Below, piece after piece: positions 16,798 through 18,397 of a stretch of DNA of 18,397 nt (positions within the stretch are counted from its first letter, which is position 1; every line of letters starts with the position of its first letter). The stretch comes from Bacteroidota bacterium (GTDB taxonomy: Bacteria; Bacteroidota; Bacteroidia; Chitinophagales; Chitinophagaceae), in the NCBI GenBank assembly GCA_023412975.1, contig JAEZRB010000213.1, forward strand, positions 1-18,397. Direction: 5' to 3'. The translations under genes and the position numbers were made by a program. The notes beneath the pieces are model-generated. The model did not search any database and was not told the DNA's origin. It saw only the letters and a program-made list of their open reading frames with translations.

Positions 16798-18204
16798 ATG
16801 GCTTCTTCCCAATATGATTTTGGCATGGTAGGACTGGGCACCATGGGCCGTAACCTTTTACTTAATATCGCCGACCATGGGTATGCCGCCATTGGCTTTG
16901 ATAAAGATCCATCCAAAACAACGTTGCTGGAGGGTTCAGCCACTACGGGATCTAGCGTAAGGGGTGTGAATACCATGGAGGAGCTGGTCTCTCAACTGAA
17001 ATCCCCCCGGAGAATAATGATCCTGGTACCCGCGGGACCAGCGGTTGACTCGGTGATCGGTGAGTTGTTACCTCTGCTGGACGAAGCTGATATTATAATT
17101 GACGGTGGCAATTCTCATTTTACAGATACACTGCGTCGCATACAAACAGTGGAAGCAAAAAACATCCATTTTGTAGGTATGGGTGTGAGTGGTGGCGAGC
17201 AGGGAGCGAGAACGGGTCCGAGCATCATGCCCGGTGGTGATACAAAAGCCTGGGAACACCTGAAACCCATCCTTGAATCGGTAGCCGCTAAAGTAAATGG
17301 AGATCCCTGTGTAGCCTATATGGGCAAAAATGCTGCGGGGCACTATGTAAAAATGGTACATAACGGCATTGAATATGCGATCATGCAAATGATCAGCGAA
17401 GTGTATGATTTTTTGAAGAGGGGACTCGACTGCAGCCATGAAGAAATGGCCGGGATCTTTAAAAAATGGAACGAGGGAGAACTGCAATCATTCCTGGTGG
17501 AGATCACCGCGGATATTTTGCCGAAAAAAGATGACACGACCGGCAGGGATCTACTCGATATGATCCTCGACAAAGCAGGTTCCAAGGGAACGGGTAAATG
17601 GACGTCGCAGGAGGCCATGGACCTCCCTATCACTTTACCAACCATCGATATGGCAGTAGCGATGCGTGATCTTTCCGGATTGAAGGATGAGCGGGTAAAG
17701 GCTGCGGCGCTTTACAAACCAAGAGTAAAAAGCCTGGCGAAGCAAAAAGATAAGTTGATCGGCCAACTACACGATGCGCTATACCTGTCTACCCTGCTCG
17801 CCTACGCACAGGGTCTTGCCATGCTTGCGAAAGCATCTTCGGAAAGAAAAATGGATATACCACTTGCTGATGTGGTGAAGATCTGGAGAGGAGGTTGTAT
17901 CATCCGCTCGGCCCAGTTGGAGGTCTTTACTGCAGTATTTAAGAAAAAGCAGCTTTCGAATATTTTACTTGATAGAAAAATAGCTACGATCGTAAAAAGG
18001 AAACTACCTGCACTTCGAAAGATCGTACAACAAAGCGCCGCTGCACGGATACCTGCCGCGGGTTTGATGAGTGCCCTGGCCTATCTCGACGCCTATACCA
18101 GCGAGCGAATGGCAACCAACCTGGTGCAGGCGCAAAGAGATTATTTTGGTGCACACACCTACCAGCGTATTGATAGCGAAGGGAGTTTTCATACTGAGTG
18201 GTAA
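16798..18204 (+). CDS. gnd: 6-phosphogluconate dehydrogenase, decarboxylating
   Basis: 468 residues from the ATG at 16798; an upstream ATG at 16765 would add eleven residues ahead of the NADP-binding fold and lies before the predicted promoter. The enzyme converts 6-phosphogluconate to ribulose 5-phosphate and CO2, making NADPH, in the oxidative pentose phosphate pathway. Visible marks: the Rossmann GLGTMGRN at 12-19, LVPAGPAVD (77-84), GMGVSGGEQGARTGPSIMPGG (127-147), and the catalytic HYVKMVHNGIEY with Lys185, His188, Asn189 and Glu192, matching Lys183/His186/Asn187/Glu190 of the sheep enzyme. GSKGTGKWTSQEA (261-273) and IWRGGCIIRS (362-371) are further signatures. The length is that of the long, homodimeric form. 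zwf follows 46 bases downstream on the same strand, so an operon is likely. It is divergent from korB. Confidence 0.97.
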   Translation: MASSQYDFGMVGLGTMGRNLLLNIADHGYAAIGFDKDPSKTTLLEGSATTGSSVRGVNTMEELVSQLKSPRRIMILVPAGPAVDSVIGELLPLLDEADIIIDGGNSHFTDTLRRIQTVEAKNIHFVGMGVSGGEQGARTGPSIMPGGDTKAWEHLKPILESVAAKVNGDPCVAYMGKNAAGHYVKMVHNGIEYAIMQMISEVYDFLKRGLDCSHEEMAGIFKKWNEGELQSFLVEITADILPKKDDTTGRDLLDMILDKAGSKGTGKWTSQEAMDLPITLPTIDMAVAMRDLSGLKDERVKAAALYKPRVKSLAKQKDKLIGQLHDALYLSTLLAYAQGLAMLAKASSERKMDIPLADVVKIWRGGCIIRSAQLEVFTAVFKKKQLSNILLDRKIATIVKRKLPALRKIVQQSAAARIPAAGLMSALAYLDAYTSERMATNLVQAQRDYFGAHTYQRIDSEGSFHTEW

Positions 18205-18250
18205 ATGATTGCAGCTACTGTGAATGATGAAGTTTAATATCTACTGACAA

Positions 18251-18397
18251 ATGAAAAAGAAAGAAAATCTACCCCCAACCATACTCTTTATATTCGGTGG
18301 AAGTGGCGACCTGGCCAACCGCAAACTGATCCCCGCCCTGTATAATTTATTTATCGATGGCCATTTACCGGAAAAGTTCATAGTGATCGGTGTGGGT
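18251..18397 (+). CDS. zwf: glucose-6-phosphate dehydrogenase, N-terminal fragment cut by window edge
   Basis: 49 codons are present, and the frame is open to the last base. The N-terminus reads ILFIFGGSGDLANRKLIPAL (11-30), the NADP-binding GxxGDLAxRKLxPALY signature of glucose-6-phosphate dehydrogenase. It catalyses the first step of the oxidative pentose phosphate pathway, upstream of gnd in the route though downstream in gene order. Only 46 bases separate it from gnd with no terminator visible, which fits co-transcription. The 6-phosphogluconolactonase gene might follow outside the window (inference). Confidence 0.95.
   Translation, partial: MKKKENLPPTILFIFGGSGDLANRKLIPALYNLFIDGHLPEKFIVIGVG

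Noticed and set aside
17068..17487. Minus-strand open frame of 139 codons
   Set aside because: It is a shadow of gnd, which is unmistakable from its catalytic motifs.
1..18397. Search for CRISPR, mobile element, tRNA, phage or defence genes
   Set aside because: No spaced repeats, transposase or integrase motifs, attachment sites or cloverleaf sequences were seen. All frames of meaningful length are accounted for by the listed genes.

Overview
The window reads as an ordinary, gene-dense core-genome segment of a Bacteroidota bacterium, probably class Chitinophagia (inference). The grounds are a very large Bacteroidota-style TamB, two secreted outer-membrane proteins that end in Asn-Tyr-His-Phe, a KorB-type 2-oxoacid:ferredoxin oxidoreductase subunit, and upstream boxes resembling the Bacteroidota -7 element (TAnnTTTG) instead of Shine-Dalgarno sites. 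Twelve protein genes are supported, two of them cut by the window edges (tamB on the left, zwf on the right). There is no stretch over 300 bases without a gene; the longest gap is about 160 bases. I see no tRNA, rRNA, CRISPR array, insertion sequence, phage gene or toxin-antitoxin pair.

Left part (1-9349), envelope and lipids: tamB (minus, incomplete) is divergent from a FabH-type ketoacyl-ACP synthase, which is followed by a diacylglycerol/lipid kinase. Convergent with the kinase is a 746-residue membrane protein with a C-terminal patatin-type lipase domain. These four genes concern lipid synthesis, recycling, hydrolysis or transport to the outer membrane.

Middle part (9420-12935), housekeeping: heme A synthase (ctaA/COX15, minus) is divergent from RNase HII (rnhB, plus). 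rnhB converges on a YciO/Sua5-family gene (minus), which is divergent from a cupin-8/JmjC-type putative 2-oxoglutarate oxygenase (plus). An imperfect 11-base inverted repeat lies between the last two.

Right part (12951-18397): two tandem paralogous secreted proteins of unknown function (minus) lie downstream of korB (minus). korB has no alpha-subunit gene beside it. It is divergent from gnd, followed by the start of zwf, two enzymes of the oxidative pentose phosphate pathway. korB and gnd share a near-identical leader motif at nearly the same distance from their start codons.

No clearly new multi-gene defence or metabolic system is visible. The best leads are the lipid/envelope neighbourhood, the tandem uncharacterised outer-membrane pair, the korB/gnd shared leader, and the membrane-patatin architecture.
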